A stretch of 64,000 bases of DNA from ECT2AJA-110-A sp035399845 (GTDB lineage Bacteria > Planctomycetota > Phycisphaerae > UBA1845 > UTPLA1): the NCBI GenBank assembly GCA_035399845.1, contig DAOPJV010000030.1:11136-75135 (forward strand). The letters run 5' to 3'. Below are positions 54,650 to 63,751 of this stretch, one piece after another. The notes below the pieces were generated by a model, which saw nothing but the letters and a program-made list of their open reading frames with translations, made no database searches and was not told where the DNA came from. The position numbers and the translations under genes were made by a program. Every line of letters starts with the position of its first letter. Position 1 is the stretch's first letter.

Positions 54650-57600
54650 ATGTCTAGGACGCGTGATTCTCTAGCGGTGGCAGTGGCGGTGATGCTCGCG
54701 GTTTCGTGGCAACCACCGGATTCGGTAGCGGGCATCCTCCGAGTGGACAAGACGGCCACCGGGACGCCGGTCAACGGCTCGTCGTGGAGTCAGGCCTACC
54801 GAGAACTACGGGACGCGCTGGCCGCGGCTCAAGGAGGGGACGAGGTTTGGGTGGCGGCGGCTGCGACTCCCTACACGCCTCACGCGACTGGCTTGGCATC
54901 AGCTTCGTTTGAGATGGAAAACAATGTGCGAATATACGGTGGATTTGACGGAACGGAGTCGAACCGTTCCGAGCGGGATTTCGAGACTAACGAGACGATT
55001 CTGAGCGGTGAAACTGGAGTGACGGATAGTGATATCGTAGTCCGGGCGATCGGCGTCCTTCCCAGTGCCGTTCTCGACGGATTCACCATCGAAGGCGCTG
55101 TGAAGCACGGCATTCTCGTGTCCGGTGGTTCGCCGACCCTTGAGAACTTGATTATTCAAGATATTACCTCCGACGACATTAACGGCGGTGCTGGTATCTT
55201 GGTCACTGGAGTTACTCCGCAACCCACCTTTACGAACTGCAAGTTCTCATCCAATTCTAGTGACTACGGAGGAGGTGCGGTCGCGTGCGATTCAATGACA
55301 TTTCCTGAATTCTACTCATGTCAATTCTACGGAAACAGCTCGGAATACTGGCATGGCGGGGCGGTGCTGAGCTACGGCTCCCCATTCTTCAGCCAGTGTG
55401 AGTTTGGCCTGAACGATTCAAACGGGTTGGGAGGCGCGATTCACCATTCGGGATCCGGACGCATCGAGATTCGCAACTCAGATTTCGTGGAAAACGGGAC
55501 CATCTACTCAGCGGTCGGCGGCGCCTTGTATCTCGCGTCGACGAATCCGGATAACCGAGTCGTCAACACCGTCTTCGATACGAACATGGCCAGCGCATAT
55601 GGTGGCGCCGTCGCATTGATCGACGATGACGCGCGGTTTGACGACTGTACGTTCGTTGACAATACGGCGGACAAGGCGGGCGCGATTTACGCGTTTTCAA
55701 GGAACGCCGCATTCGTCAACTGCGTCTTTGTTGGCAACGAGGCGACAAGCGGCAACGGCGGCGCCTTGGAGACATCGTACTCCGATGGCGAAGTGCAGGT
55801 CATCAACTGCACGATTACCGAAAACAGCGCCAGTGGTTACGGGGGTGGCATCTACAGGGCATCCGGAGACCCCGAGATTCGAAATTCGATTCTGTGGAAT
55901 AACTCGGCGAACTCAGTGGTCAACGAAGCGGCCCAACTTGACGGTGTCGGAACGCTGTTCTACATCACAAACTCCTGCATACATGGTTTGAGCAGCTTTG
56001 CCGGAAACGGCAACATCGGAGACAACCCCTCTTTCATGGACGTCGGGAGCGGCGATTACCGGTTGGACAGCGATTCGCCGTGCATCGATGTCGGGAACAG
56101 CACGGATGTGCCGAATGACAGCGCGGATGTGGACGATGATCACGACACCGACGAGGCGACGCCGGATTTGGCCCTCAACCCTCGGCTTCAGTCGTTTCGG
56201 CTACCGACGGCGACAGACGGCTGCCTGAGCCGAATCGTCGACATGGGGGCCTTCGAATTCGCCGTCGATTGCGACAACGACATGCTCCCTGACGAAGATG
56301 AGATATCCGCCAACCCGGGCTTGGATACCAACGAGGACGGGATCCTCGACGCCTGCCAGGATTGCGATTCCAACTCGATTCCCGATCCGGTGCAGATTGC
56401 GGCGAATCCAAGTCTCGATTGTAACAACAATTGTATTCTCGATCTCTGCGACATATCAAACGACACGAGCGACGACCTCAACGAGGACGGAGTGCCCGAC
56501 GAGTGTCAGGACTGCAATAGCAACGGCATCCTTGACCCCTGCGAAGTCGATTGCGGTGCGGCCCAGGGACCGTGCGATGTCGAGGATTGCGGTACCGCCA
56601 CGGACTGTAACTCGAACGGCATTCCGGACGACTGCGAGCCGGACTGTAATGACAACGGAACGCCGGACGATTGCGAGTTTATCGATTGTAACGGGAATTG
56701 CGTGGACGACGATGACGAGTTGAGCGGTAACGACTGCAATTCGAACGGCATTCCGGATGATTGCGAAATCGCCGCAGACCGAACTTGGACGACGGACTCA
56801 GATTTCGCTGAGGGAATCCTCCTCAATCTGAACCTCGACACTTCGGGACAATTGCAGCGAAACGTCGTCGCCGAGACCTCGCCGTTTCCGTTTCTGTGGG
56901 CGGCCAACGCGACGCGCGGAACGATCGTGCGGGTAGCGACGGAGGATTTCGATGGATTCTCTGCCGGCGACATCATCGGTGAATACGAATCAGCCCCGGA
57001 ACAGAGAATCAGCAACGGTAGCCTCTACCCTGTCGCCAAGAGTCCTTCGCGGACGACGGTTGATCTTGACGGCTCGATGTGGGCGGCCAATCGCAACGAC
57101 AACTTTGGTGACGTTGGCTCCATTGTGAAGATCGGTATCGTGGTTGGCGGAACACGGACGGATGCGAGCGGAACACCGGATGCGAACGGAGGCTACCTGG
57201 CGCCACCATTCGAATATTGTACGTGCGAGGATCGCGACGCCGACGGCCTGATTCGTACGTCGGCTGGGCTTGGAGACATCTTGTCGTGGGACAACATCGA
57301 CGGCCTCGATGAGACAGGTGGCGTCAAGAGCGCCGAGGACGAGTGCATTCTCCGCTATGTTCGCGTCGCGGGGACCGGAGCCCGAACGATCGCGGTGGGT
57401 AAGGACAACAACGTGTGGGTCGGTGGTTATACAAATCGCGAACACGAAAAGATAGACGGATTCACTGGCCTTGCGTTCGCTGGGACTCAGTTCGATTTGT
57501 CGACTGGCGGATACGGTGGGTTAATTGATTGCAATGGATTTCTCTGGTCCGCAGGTAACGGCCCCTTGCTCCGGATCAATACCAGCGATCTCGATGATTA

Positions 57601-59479
57601 CCAGATAATCACGTACCCAGATCTCGCCAACAACCGTGCATACGGCATGGGGTTCGACACGAACGAGAATATCTGGGTGTCGAATCTCGATTATGGCGAG
57701 TACGATACGGTGCAGGCATTTGAACCTGATGGAGATGTTATTGACACCTATGCAACCGGTGGACATGATGAATCACGTGGCGTCGCGGTGACACCGGCCG
57801 ACAATCACATATGGGTTGCCAACAGCCAGAATCCCGGAAACAACGTATCGCGGTTGGAGAATGACGGAGACCTCGTGGCCGTGATTTCAGTCGGTCCGGA
57901 TGGGGGAACCAACGCCGAGCCGACTGGCGTCGCTGTCGACCGAGCCGGCAAGGTCTGGGTAACCAATAGGCTCTCGTCGACCCTCAAACGCATCAATCCC
58001 GCTACGAACGCTGTGGACCTTTCGGTCGATCTGAATTGCGACACCACATTCTGCAATTCGAATCCTGACAACCCGTGCTGCACGGACGCCTATCCATACA
58101 ACTACAGCGATTTGACCGGCATGGTGGGTCTGATGACGAGTGCGACTGGCATGTGGTCCGTCGTCCACGACAGTGGTAGAGACGATACGGAGTGGTGTCG
58201 GTTGGAATGGAACAACGAAACCTGCACCCAGGCCGAAGAAACGACGCTGGAAGTCTACGTTCGGGCCTCGAACAACGAAGCCGCACTGCCTCTCATTCCG
58301 TTCGAGCGGATCGAAGACAGCCCCGCGATGTTGTCTAACCTCATTGGCCGCTACGTTCAGATCCGGGTTCGTTTTGTCGGTTCCTGCCCGTCGGCGACCT
58401 TTGCTACGCCGACGTTGTGTGATTTGACAATCTACGAGAACTTCCCCTGTAAGAAAGGTGATGTGAATGGTGACGGCGCAGCCGACGGCGACGATGTCCA
58501 GCCATTCGTCGATGCGATTCTGAACGATCTGTCATGCGACGCCCAGCTTTGCGGCGCGGACACCAATTCTGACCGGGACGTGACGGTCAGTGACATTCCC
58601 TGTTTTGTGAAGAGCTTGCTCGGTGTGGATGAGTGCGGCGGCTACTGTCCGGGATTCCCGCGGGATGACAAGAACAACAACGGAGTTCCGGACGACGAGG
58701 ACATCGCGTTCTGCGATCCGAAGGAGGATCCTGGACTTTGCGACTGCAACAAGAACGGTATTCCAGACGCCGTGGATATCCTGAACGAGACGAGCGAAGA
58801 CGCCAACGAGAACAGCATCCCCGACGAGTGCGAACCGGACTGCAACGGTAACGACGTGCCCGATGATCTTGATATCGCGAATGAGACCAGCGAGGACTGC
58901 AACGAGAACGGGGTCCCGGACGAATGTGATCAGGATTGTGATGATGACGGAACGCCGGACGACTGTGAAACGCTCATCGACTGCAACGAGAACGGCATCT
59001 TCGATGCGTGCGAACTCGATTGCGACAACGACGGCGTACCCGACGCGTGCGAACTGAGCGGAAATGACTGTAATGAAAACGGCTTGCCGGATGATTGCGA
59101 GGTCAATTTCCCGCCGCCGTGGAACCTGCCCGATTGCAACAACAATAACGTGCCCGACGTGTGCGAACTCAGCGGGAACGACTGTAATAGCAACGGTATT
59201 CTCGACGAGTGCGATATTGCGAACGAGGTCAGCGAAGATGCGAACGAGAACAGCATCCCCGACGAGTGCGAGTCGCAGCAACAGATGATGGGCGGCGGCG
59301 AGCAACTTGGCTTGCAGTCGTCCCTGTCAGAGTTCGAGGAGGCCGATGCATGGGCGGACTACTTCGACTGGTGCGCGGAGGCCGATTTCAGTAGCATGAA
59401 CCATGCTGAGATCTTCTCGGCGTGCCTGGCTAAGCGGCTGGAACTTGGCTTGCCGGCGGGTCAGACGCTGCCAGAGTAA
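54650..59479 (+). CDS. Giant secreted protein: beta-helix, DCN-repeat arrays, propeller, dockerin
   Basis: 1609 residues; AAAGGAGG stands directly before ATG 54650. Signal peptide, then a right-handed beta-helix (about 30-540) with short rungs such as FTNCKFSSNSSDYGGGAV, as in Pmp/polymorphic outer-membrane-type and adhesin proteins. A first array (541-709) of DCNSNGIPDDCE units follows. Next comes a virginiamycin-lyase-like propeller (710-1124) with FLWAANATRGTIVRV and KVWVTNRLSSTLKRI. A beta domain (1125-1269) leads to a dockerin (1271-1330: KGDVNGDGAADGDDVQPF). A second DCN array (1338-1543) and a tail without PEP motif end it. It is extracellular and calcium-binding; the ligand is unknown. 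It is divergent from the PEP-CTERM pair. Confidence 0.85.
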   Translation: MSRTRDSLAVAVAVMLAVSWQPPDSVAGILRVDKTATGTPVNGSSWSQAYRELRDALAAAQGGDEVWVAAAATPYTPHATGLASASFEMENNVRIYGGFDGTESNRSERDFETNETILSGETGVTDSDIVVRAIGVLPSAVLDGFTIEGAVKHGILVSGGSPTLENLIIQDITSDDINGGAGILVTGVTPQPTFTNCKFSSNSSDYGGGAVACDSMTFPEFYSCQFYGNSSEYWHGGAVLSYGSPFFSQCEFGLNDSNGLGGAIHHSGSGRIEIRNSDFVENGTIYSAVGGALYLASTNPDNRVVNTVFDTNMASAYGGAVALIDDDARFDDCTFVDNTADKAGAIYAFSRNAAFVNCVFVGNEATSGNGGALETSYSDGEVQVINCTITENSASGYGGGIYRASGDPEIRNSILWNNSANSVVNEAAQLDGVGTLFYITNSCIHGLSSFAGNGNIGDNPSFMDVGSGDYRLDSDSPCIDVGNSTDVPNDSADVDDDHDTDEATPDLALNPRLQSFRLPTATDGCLSRIVDMGAFEFAVDCDNDMLPDEDEISANPGLDTNEDGILDACQDCDSNSIPDPVQIAANPSLDCNNNCILDLCDISNDTSDDLNEDGVPDECQDCNSNGILDPCEVDCGAAQGPCDVEDCGTATDCNSNGIPDDCEPDCNDNGTPDDCEFIDCNGNCVDDDDELSGNDCNSNGIPDDCEIAADRTWTTDSDFAEGILLNLNLDTSGQLQRNVVAETSPFPFLWAANATRGTIVRVATEDFDGFSAGDIIGEYESAPEQRISNGSLYPVAKSPSRTTVDLDGSMWAANRNDNFGDVGSIVKIGIVVGGTRTDASGTPDANGGYLAPPFEYCTCEDRDADGLIRTSAGLGDILSWDNIDGLDETGGVKSAEDECILRYVRVAGTGARTIAVGKDNNVWVGGYTNREHEKIDGFTGLAFAGTQFDLSTGGYGGLIDCNGFLWSAGNGPLLRINTSDLDDYQIITYPDLANNRAYGMGFDTNENIWVSNLDYGEYDTVQAFEPDGDVIDTYATGGHDESRGVAVTPADNHIWVANSQNPGNNVSRLENDGDLVAVISVGPDGGTNAEPTGVAVDRAGKVWVTNRLSSTLKRINPATNAVDLSVDLNCDTTFCNSNPDNPCCTDAYPYNYSDLTGMVGLMTSATGMWSVVHDSGRDDTEWCRLEWNNETCTQAEETTLEVYVRASNNEAALPLIPFERIEDSPAMLSNLIGRYVQIRVRFVGSCPSATFATPTLCDLTIYENFPCKKGDVNGDGAADGDDVQPFVDAILNDLSCDAQLCGADTNSDRDVTVSDIPCFVKSLLGVDECGGYCPGFPRDDKNNNGVPDDEDIAFCDPKEDPGLCDCNKNGIPDAVDILNETSEDANENSIPDECEPDCNGNDVPDDLDIANETSEDCNENGVPDECDQDCDDDGTPDDCETLIDCNENGIFDACELDCDNDGVPDACELSGNDCNENGLPDDCEVNFPPPWNLPDCNNNNVPDVCELSGNDCNSNGILDECDIANEVSEDANENSIPDECESQQQMMGGGEQLGLQSSLSEFEEADAWADYFDWCAEADFSSMNHAEIFSACLAKRLELGLPAGQTLPE

Positions 59480-59520
59480 CAGGAGCAAGTTCAGATTCGG
59501 GTGTACTTCGTCTGACGTGA

Positions 59521-59553
59521 AGCCCGCGCCGCAACGGCGCGGGCTTCTTTTTT
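59521..59553 (+). terminator. Strong rho-independent terminator
   Basis: AGCCCGCGCCG (59521-59531), loop CAA, CGGCGCGGGCT (59535-59545), then TCTTTTTT. It is 42 bp after the stop of the giant gene and marks the left side of the recombinase cassette. Confidence 0.93.
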
Positions 59554-59772
59554 ACACTGGTGCGCGTCGGTGTGCGCCATACGCAGCGTTTCGTAGTTGG
59601 GGATCGGCAGCGATTAGGAGTATCGGCGCAGGGGATGTTGTGAGACGCATGACAGCCCATTGTCGGCACGAAGGGCGAATGTTGAGTTCATGACGTTTCT
59701 CGCGCTCCGACGCTGTACCTTCGGTGATTCAGATCTCGCGTTGTCGGGCTGAGGGTTTCACGGGGCTGCGCC

Positions 59773-60240
59773 ATGCCTTCCGATTCCAATCGAATCCAGA
59801 TACTCGATCTTCTCGTGACGATCTCCGAGCATTCAGATGGCCTGCATCGGTCAGTAGAGCAGCTACGTGAGTTGCTCGACGGGATGCCAACTGATTGCGT
59901 GGACTGTTCAAGTTGCAGCACAGGTCGAAGTCCTCGCGACCATCCGATTGCTGATGACGCGACGCTTTCAGTGATTTGGGGCGAAAGGCGTTGTTATTTG
60001 GGGAAAACGCTGGGGTTTCGGCTATTCGTTCATCTGGCAATCCGGCGGAATCAATACGTAGCATATGACAGTTTGTTTGAAGTGGTGTGGGGCGGGAGAA
60101 GGTCTAACGGCGCCATTCGGAGCGTCGTTCGGGATCTGCGCCGAAAGCTGCGACGTGCGGGAATGAGCGATCTCGCCGAAGCGATCGACGGTAGTAACCG
60201 CGAGTGCTATGGCCTGATTCTCGATCGGCGGGAATCGTAA
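59773..60240 (+). CDS. Winged-helix DNA-binding protein next to a recombinase
   Basis: 155 residues. The first 70 have no known domain but hold a CVDCSSCS cysteine cluster. The C-terminal half, LGFRLFVHLAIRRNQYVAYDSL, FEVVWGGRRSNGAIRSVVRDLRRKL and ECYGLIL, follows the OmpR/PhoB winged-helix pattern with a recognition helix (AIRSVVRDLRRKL) and a beta wing. No receiver domain is present. It is 90 bp before the recombinase gene on the same strand and probably controls the cassette, or acts as an excision or directionality partner. Confidence 0.7.
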   Translation: MPSDSNRIQILDLLVTISEHSDGLHRSVEQLRELLDGMPTDCVDCSSCSTGRSPRDHPIADDATLSVIWGERRCYLGKTLGFRLFVHLAIRRNQYVAYDSLFEVVWGGRRSNGAIRSVVRDLRRKLRRAGMSDLAEAIDGSNRECYGLILDRRES

Positions 60241-60330
60241 ACCCCACAGAAATCCCACAGCGATCCCCCGCGATATCGCACAGCCGCGCGTCATAATTGC
60301 CGCTGGCCGCAGTTCTTGAGGCCGGAGCGC

Positions 60331-61971
60331 ATGACGGATCTTTGCGTTTCCTGGTACCCAAATCACGGACGACAGACCGGTCTCGCCGACGGAGTCAGGA
60401 GCGGCCACATCGTGCGCAATCATCCCAGCGCCTCAGAGCCCGATCGTCCCATGGTTCGGGCGGCTCAATATATCCGGATGTCTACGGAGCATCAGCAGTA
60501 TTCCACCGAAAACCAAGGCGACATTATCAAGGAGTACGCCGAGAAGCGCGGATTCGTCATCGTCAAGACGTATGCGGATGAAGGGAAGAGCGGCCTACGA
60601 ATCGAGGGCCGCGACGCCCTGCGTCAGCTCATTGACGACGTGATGTCGGGCGTCGCTGACTACAAGGCCATCCTCGTCTATGACATCAGCCGGTGGGGCC
60701 GATTCCAGGACACCGACGAAAGCGCCTACTACGAGTACGTCTGCAGGCGGGCCGGTATCGCCGTCGTTTATTGCGCCGAGCAATTCGAAAATGACGGAAG
60801 CCCGGTTTCCACAATCATCAAGGGCGTCAAGCGCGCGATGGCGGGCGAGTACAGTCGCGAGCTGTCGGCGAAGGTCTTCAAGGGCCAATGCAAGCTGATA
60901 CAACTTGGGTTTCGCCAAGGCGGCCCGGCTGGTTATGGTCTTAGACGCATGCTCGTGGATCAGAACGGAGATGCAAAGGGAGTCCTCAAGCCGGGCGAAC
61001 ACAAGAGCATTCAGACCGATCGAGTTGTCCTGGTACCGGGCCCCGATGATGAACTCAAGGTCGTTCGCTGGATCTACCAGATGTTCATCAAGGACGGTCT
61101 TCGGGAATCCGAGATCGCCGCGCGATTGAACGACCAAAAAATCCAAAACGGATTCGGCCGACCGTGGACGAGAGGCATGGTCAACCAGATCCTCACCAAC
61201 GAGAAGTACGTCGGCAACAACGTCTACAATCGAGTGTCTTTCAAGCTGAAGAAGAAACGGGTCTGCAACCCGCCGGATATGTGGATTCGCTCCGACGGCG
61301 TGTTCGAGCCGATCGTGGACATTGAGTCATTCTTCGTCGTTCGCGGCATCATACAGGAGCGCAATCGCGTCTTCACCGACGAAGAGCTGCTCGACAAACT
61401 ACGAAATCTCATCGACTGTCACGGGAAGGCCTCGGCGCCCCTGATCGACGACGCGGATGGCATGCCGTCGAGCACCGCCTATCGTTCGCGATTTGGGAGC
61501 TTGATCGACGCCTATCGGCGCGTGGGTTACATCCCCGACCACGACTTTGAATACCTGGCCATCAATCGGCGCATTCGATCGATGCAGCCCGAGTTCGTCG
61601 GGCGCCTGACGGATCAACTCAGCGCGATCGGCGCCACCGTTCACCTTCCCGATGCGCCGGGCCATATCCTCATTAATGGCGAATACAGCGCCGGTGTCAT
61701 CCTCACCCGCTGCAAGGCGACGCCCGCCGGGGCGCTCCGTTGGCTGGTGCGGATGGATCAGGCCCGACCGCCCGACATCACCGTCGTCGCGCGGCTAAAT
61801 GCGGCCAACAAGGCGCCATGGGACTTCTTCCTGTTACCGCTGGTCGATATCACCTCTCCGAAGCTGCGGCTTGGGGAATTCAACGGCGCCGAACTGGACA
61901 CGTACAAGTTCGACTCGCTCGACTTCTTTGTAGACATGGCCCTTCGTGAACGGATCGAGGAGGTCAGATGA
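60331..61971 (+). CDS. Large serine recombinase (resolvase/invertase family)
   Basis: 546 residues from ATG 60331 (GGAG just upstream); ATG 60451, directly before the conserved core, is an alternative. The catalytic domain has VRAAQYIRMSTEHQQYSTENQ split by the nucleophile Ser51 in RMS, ILVYDISRWGRFQD and MAGEYSRELSAKV. The recombinase domain has GPAGYGLRRML, GFGRPWTRGMVNQILTNEKYVG and VSFKLKKKR. A later RFGSLIDAYRRVGY unit recalls DNA-binding repeats of large serine recombinases of this group. No zinc ribbon is seen in the C-terminus. It presumably moves its own cassette. Its stop overlaps the ParB gene as ATGA. Confidence 0.9.
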   Translation: MTDLCVSWYPNHGRQTGLADGVRSGHIVRNHPSASEPDRPMVRAAQYIRMSTEHQQYSTENQGDIIKEYAEKRGFVIVKTYADEGKSGLRIEGRDALRQLIDDVMSGVADYKAILVYDISRWGRFQDTDESAYYEYVCRRAGIAVVYCAEQFENDGSPVSTIIKGVKRAMAGEYSRELSAKVFKGQCKLIQLGFRQGGPAGYGLRRMLVDQNGDAKGVLKPGEHKSIQTDRVVLVPGPDDELKVVRWIYQMFIKDGLRESEIAARLNDQKIQNGFGRPWTRGMVNQILTNEKYVGNNVYNRVSFKLKKKRVCNPPDMWIRSDGVFEPIVDIESFFVVRGIIQERNRVFTDEELLDKLRNLIDCHGKASAPLIDDADGMPSSTAYRSRFGSLIDAYRRVGYIPDHDFEYLAINRRIRSMQPEFVGRLTDQLSAIGATVHLPDAPGHILINGEYSAGVILTRCKATPAGALRWLVRMDQARPPDITVVARLNAANKAPWDFFLLPLVDITSPKLRLGEFNGAELDTYKFDSLDFFVDMALRERIEEVR

Positions 61972-62861
61972 TTTCGCGAAACGGCATGACGATTCAGATG
62001 ATCCCGATCGATCAAATCAACGTCCTCAACCCTCGGACCCGAGGGCAGGCGAAGTTCAAGTCGATCGTCAACAACATCTCCAAGCTCGGATTGAAGCGCC
62101 CGATCACGGTTGCGAAACGCAAGTCCCGCAATGGCGATGCCCAATACGATCTCGCCTGCGGTCAGGGGCGACTCGAAGCCTTCAGGGCGTTGGGGCAAAC
62201 CGAGGTCCCCGCCATTGTCATCGAAGCGAGCAAGAATGACCTATTACTCATGAGTCTGGTGGAGAATTTGGCTCGGCGTCGCTACACGTCATTGGAACTG
62301 GCGGACGAAATCAGGGTCCTCCGCGAGCGAGGATATAAGTACTCCGAAATCGCCGCCAAGACGGATCTGGATACCGGATACGTTCGGGACATCGATCGCC
62401 TGCTCAAGAAGGGAGAGAAACGCCTGATTCAGGCCGTCGAGCGCGGCCAGATACCGATTAGTATCGCCGTCACGATCGCCAGTTCCGATGACGCCAAGAT
62501 CCAACGGGCGTTGGCCGACGCCTACGAATCCAAGAACCTCCGCGGCAAGGCGCTTCTGAAGGCGCGCCGGCTTATCGAGCGTCGACGTACCTATGGAAAG
62601 GGGACCAGCAACGGCGGCCGCCCAGCGGACCCCAAGGACATGACCTCGGAGAAGCTGCTCCGCACCTACAAGAGAGAGACTCAACGACAGCGGCAAATCA
62701 TCGCCAAGTCCAAGGTCTGCGAGGCGCGGTTGCTATTCGTCGTTACGGGCTTGAAGTCTCTCTTCGACGATGAGGGGTTCGTCAATCTGCTCCGGGCCGA
62801 GAGACTCGATACCCTGCCTAAGTTCTTGGCCGAACGCATTTACGCGGAGGATGATGCATGA
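61968..62861 (+). CDS. ParB/Spo0J-like protein of the recombinase cassette
   Basis: 297 residues. ParB N-domain: MIPIDQINVLNPRTRGQAKF, IVNNISKLGLKRPITVAKR and ACGQGRLEAFRALGQTEVPAIV, in which the usual GERRxR CTP-binding motif reads GQGR. SLVENLARRRYTSLELADEI and the helix-turn-helix KYSEIAAKTDLDTGYVRDIDRLLKKG follow. The C-terminal part is basic and helical. ATGA overlaps join it to the recombinase before and the RepB-like gene after, so the three are made in fixed ratio. There is no ParA. A partition role is therefore doubtful; a role in recombination-site choice is possible. Confidence 0.87.
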   Translation: MISRNGMTIQMIPIDQINVLNPRTRGQAKFKSIVNNISKLGLKRPITVAKRKSRNGDAQYDLACGQGRLEAFRALGQTEVPAIVIEASKNDLLLMSLVENLARRRYTSLELADEIRVLRERGYKYSEIAAKTDLDTGYVRDIDRLLKKGEKRLIQAVERGQIPISIAVTIASSDDAKIQRALADAYESKNLRGKALLKARRLIERRRTYGKGTSNGGRPADPKDMTSEKLLRTYKRETQRQRQIIAKSKVCEARLLFVVTGLKSLFDDEGFVNLLRAERLDTLPKFLAERIYAEDDA

Positions 62862-63751
62862 TCAGGGATCGCGTGGAAATGGCGTTTGATCCAGAAGGCA
62901 CAGTTCTGCCTTTGGATCTGATTTACCCCCTCAAGAAGCTGACGGCCGCCATCAAGCAGTCGGCCCGGTATCGCCGAATCGTCTCGTCGATTCAGGAAAT
63001 CGGGATCATCGAACCCCTTGTAGTGTTTCCTCAGAATGGCCGGACGAAGGGATACATCCTGTTGGACGGGACGATCCGCTACGAAGTGCTCAAGGAAATC
63101 GGAAAGACCGAGGCCTTCTGCCTTGTTGCCACCGAGGACGAGGCGTACACGTACAACCACAAGGTCAATCAGGTTACGCCAATCCAGGAACACTTCATGA
63201 TTCTGCGCGCTATCGAAAACGGCGTGTCGGAAGAGCGGATTGCGACCACGCTGAATGTTGACGTGAGCAATATTCGCTCCAAGCGCGATCTGCTGAAGGG
63301 CGTGTGTCCAGAGGCGGTCAACCTGCTCAAGGATCGACGGGCCTCGGCGGGCGCATTGAAGGAACTCAGCAAGGCCAAACCGATGCGACAGATAGAGATG
63401 GCGGAACTGATGATCGCATCGGGCAACCTCGGTACGTCCTATGCAAAGTGCCTGATCGCCGCGACGTCGGAGGATCAACTCGCCGACAAGGTCGTGGCAA
63501 AGGCGAAGGAGATTTTGTCGCCTGACGAGATCGCGCGCATGGAGCGCGAAATGGACAATCTTTCAAAGGACTTTCGGCAGATCGAGGAGACCCACGGGCG
63601 CAATGTCTTGAATCTCGTCACAGTGGTTGCGTACCTTCGCAAGCTGCTTGAGAACCGAGGGGTCGTGCGTTTCCTGTCGAAGAACCACGCGGACATGCTG
63701 GGTGAGTTCCAGAAGATCGTGGAATCGACCTCGTTGGCGGATTCCGAGTGA
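62858..63751 (+). CDS. RepB-type ParB-like protein (plasmid RepB domain) of the recombinase cassette
   Basis: 297 residues. The N-terminus, LPLDLIYPLKKLTAAIKQSARY, IQEIGIIEPLVVFPQNG and YILLDGTIRYEVLKEIGK, is a ParB-like fold with DGTIRYE in the place of GERR. The middle, VSEERIATTLNVDVSNIRSKRDLL, is a helix-turn-helix. The second half matches the plasmid RepB domain (ALKELSKAKPMRQIEMAELMI and SYAKCLIAATSEDQL). It is distinct from the upstream ParB-like protein in sequence although equal in length. ATGA coupled. Function is unknown; it may bind DNA together with its neighbour. Confidence 0.87.
   Translation: MIRDRVEMAFDPEGTVLPLDLIYPLKKLTAAIKQSARYRRIVSSIQEIGIIEPLVVFPQNGRTKGYILLDGTIRYEVLKEIGKTEAFCLVATEDEAYTYNHKVNQVTPIQEHFMILRAIENGVSEERIATTLNVDVSNIRSKRDLLKGVCPEAVNLLKDRRASAGALKELSKAKPMRQIEMAELMIASGNLGTSYAKCLIAATSEDQLADKVVAKAKEILSPDEIARMEREMDNLSKDFRQIEETHGRNVLNLVTVVAYLRKLLENRGVVRFLSKNHADMLGEFQKIVESTSLADSE

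Noticed and set aside
52809..54674. 621-codon open frame on the plus strand with internal repetition
   Set aside because: It is the antisense of the two PEP-CTERM paralogues; its repeats mirror their duplication. The minus-strand genes have signal peptides, PEP tails, promoters and ribosome sites.
61968..63751. Plasmid partition locus
   Set aside because: No ParA, no replication gene and chromosomal-type neighbours; tight coupling to the recombinase points to a mobile cassette instead.
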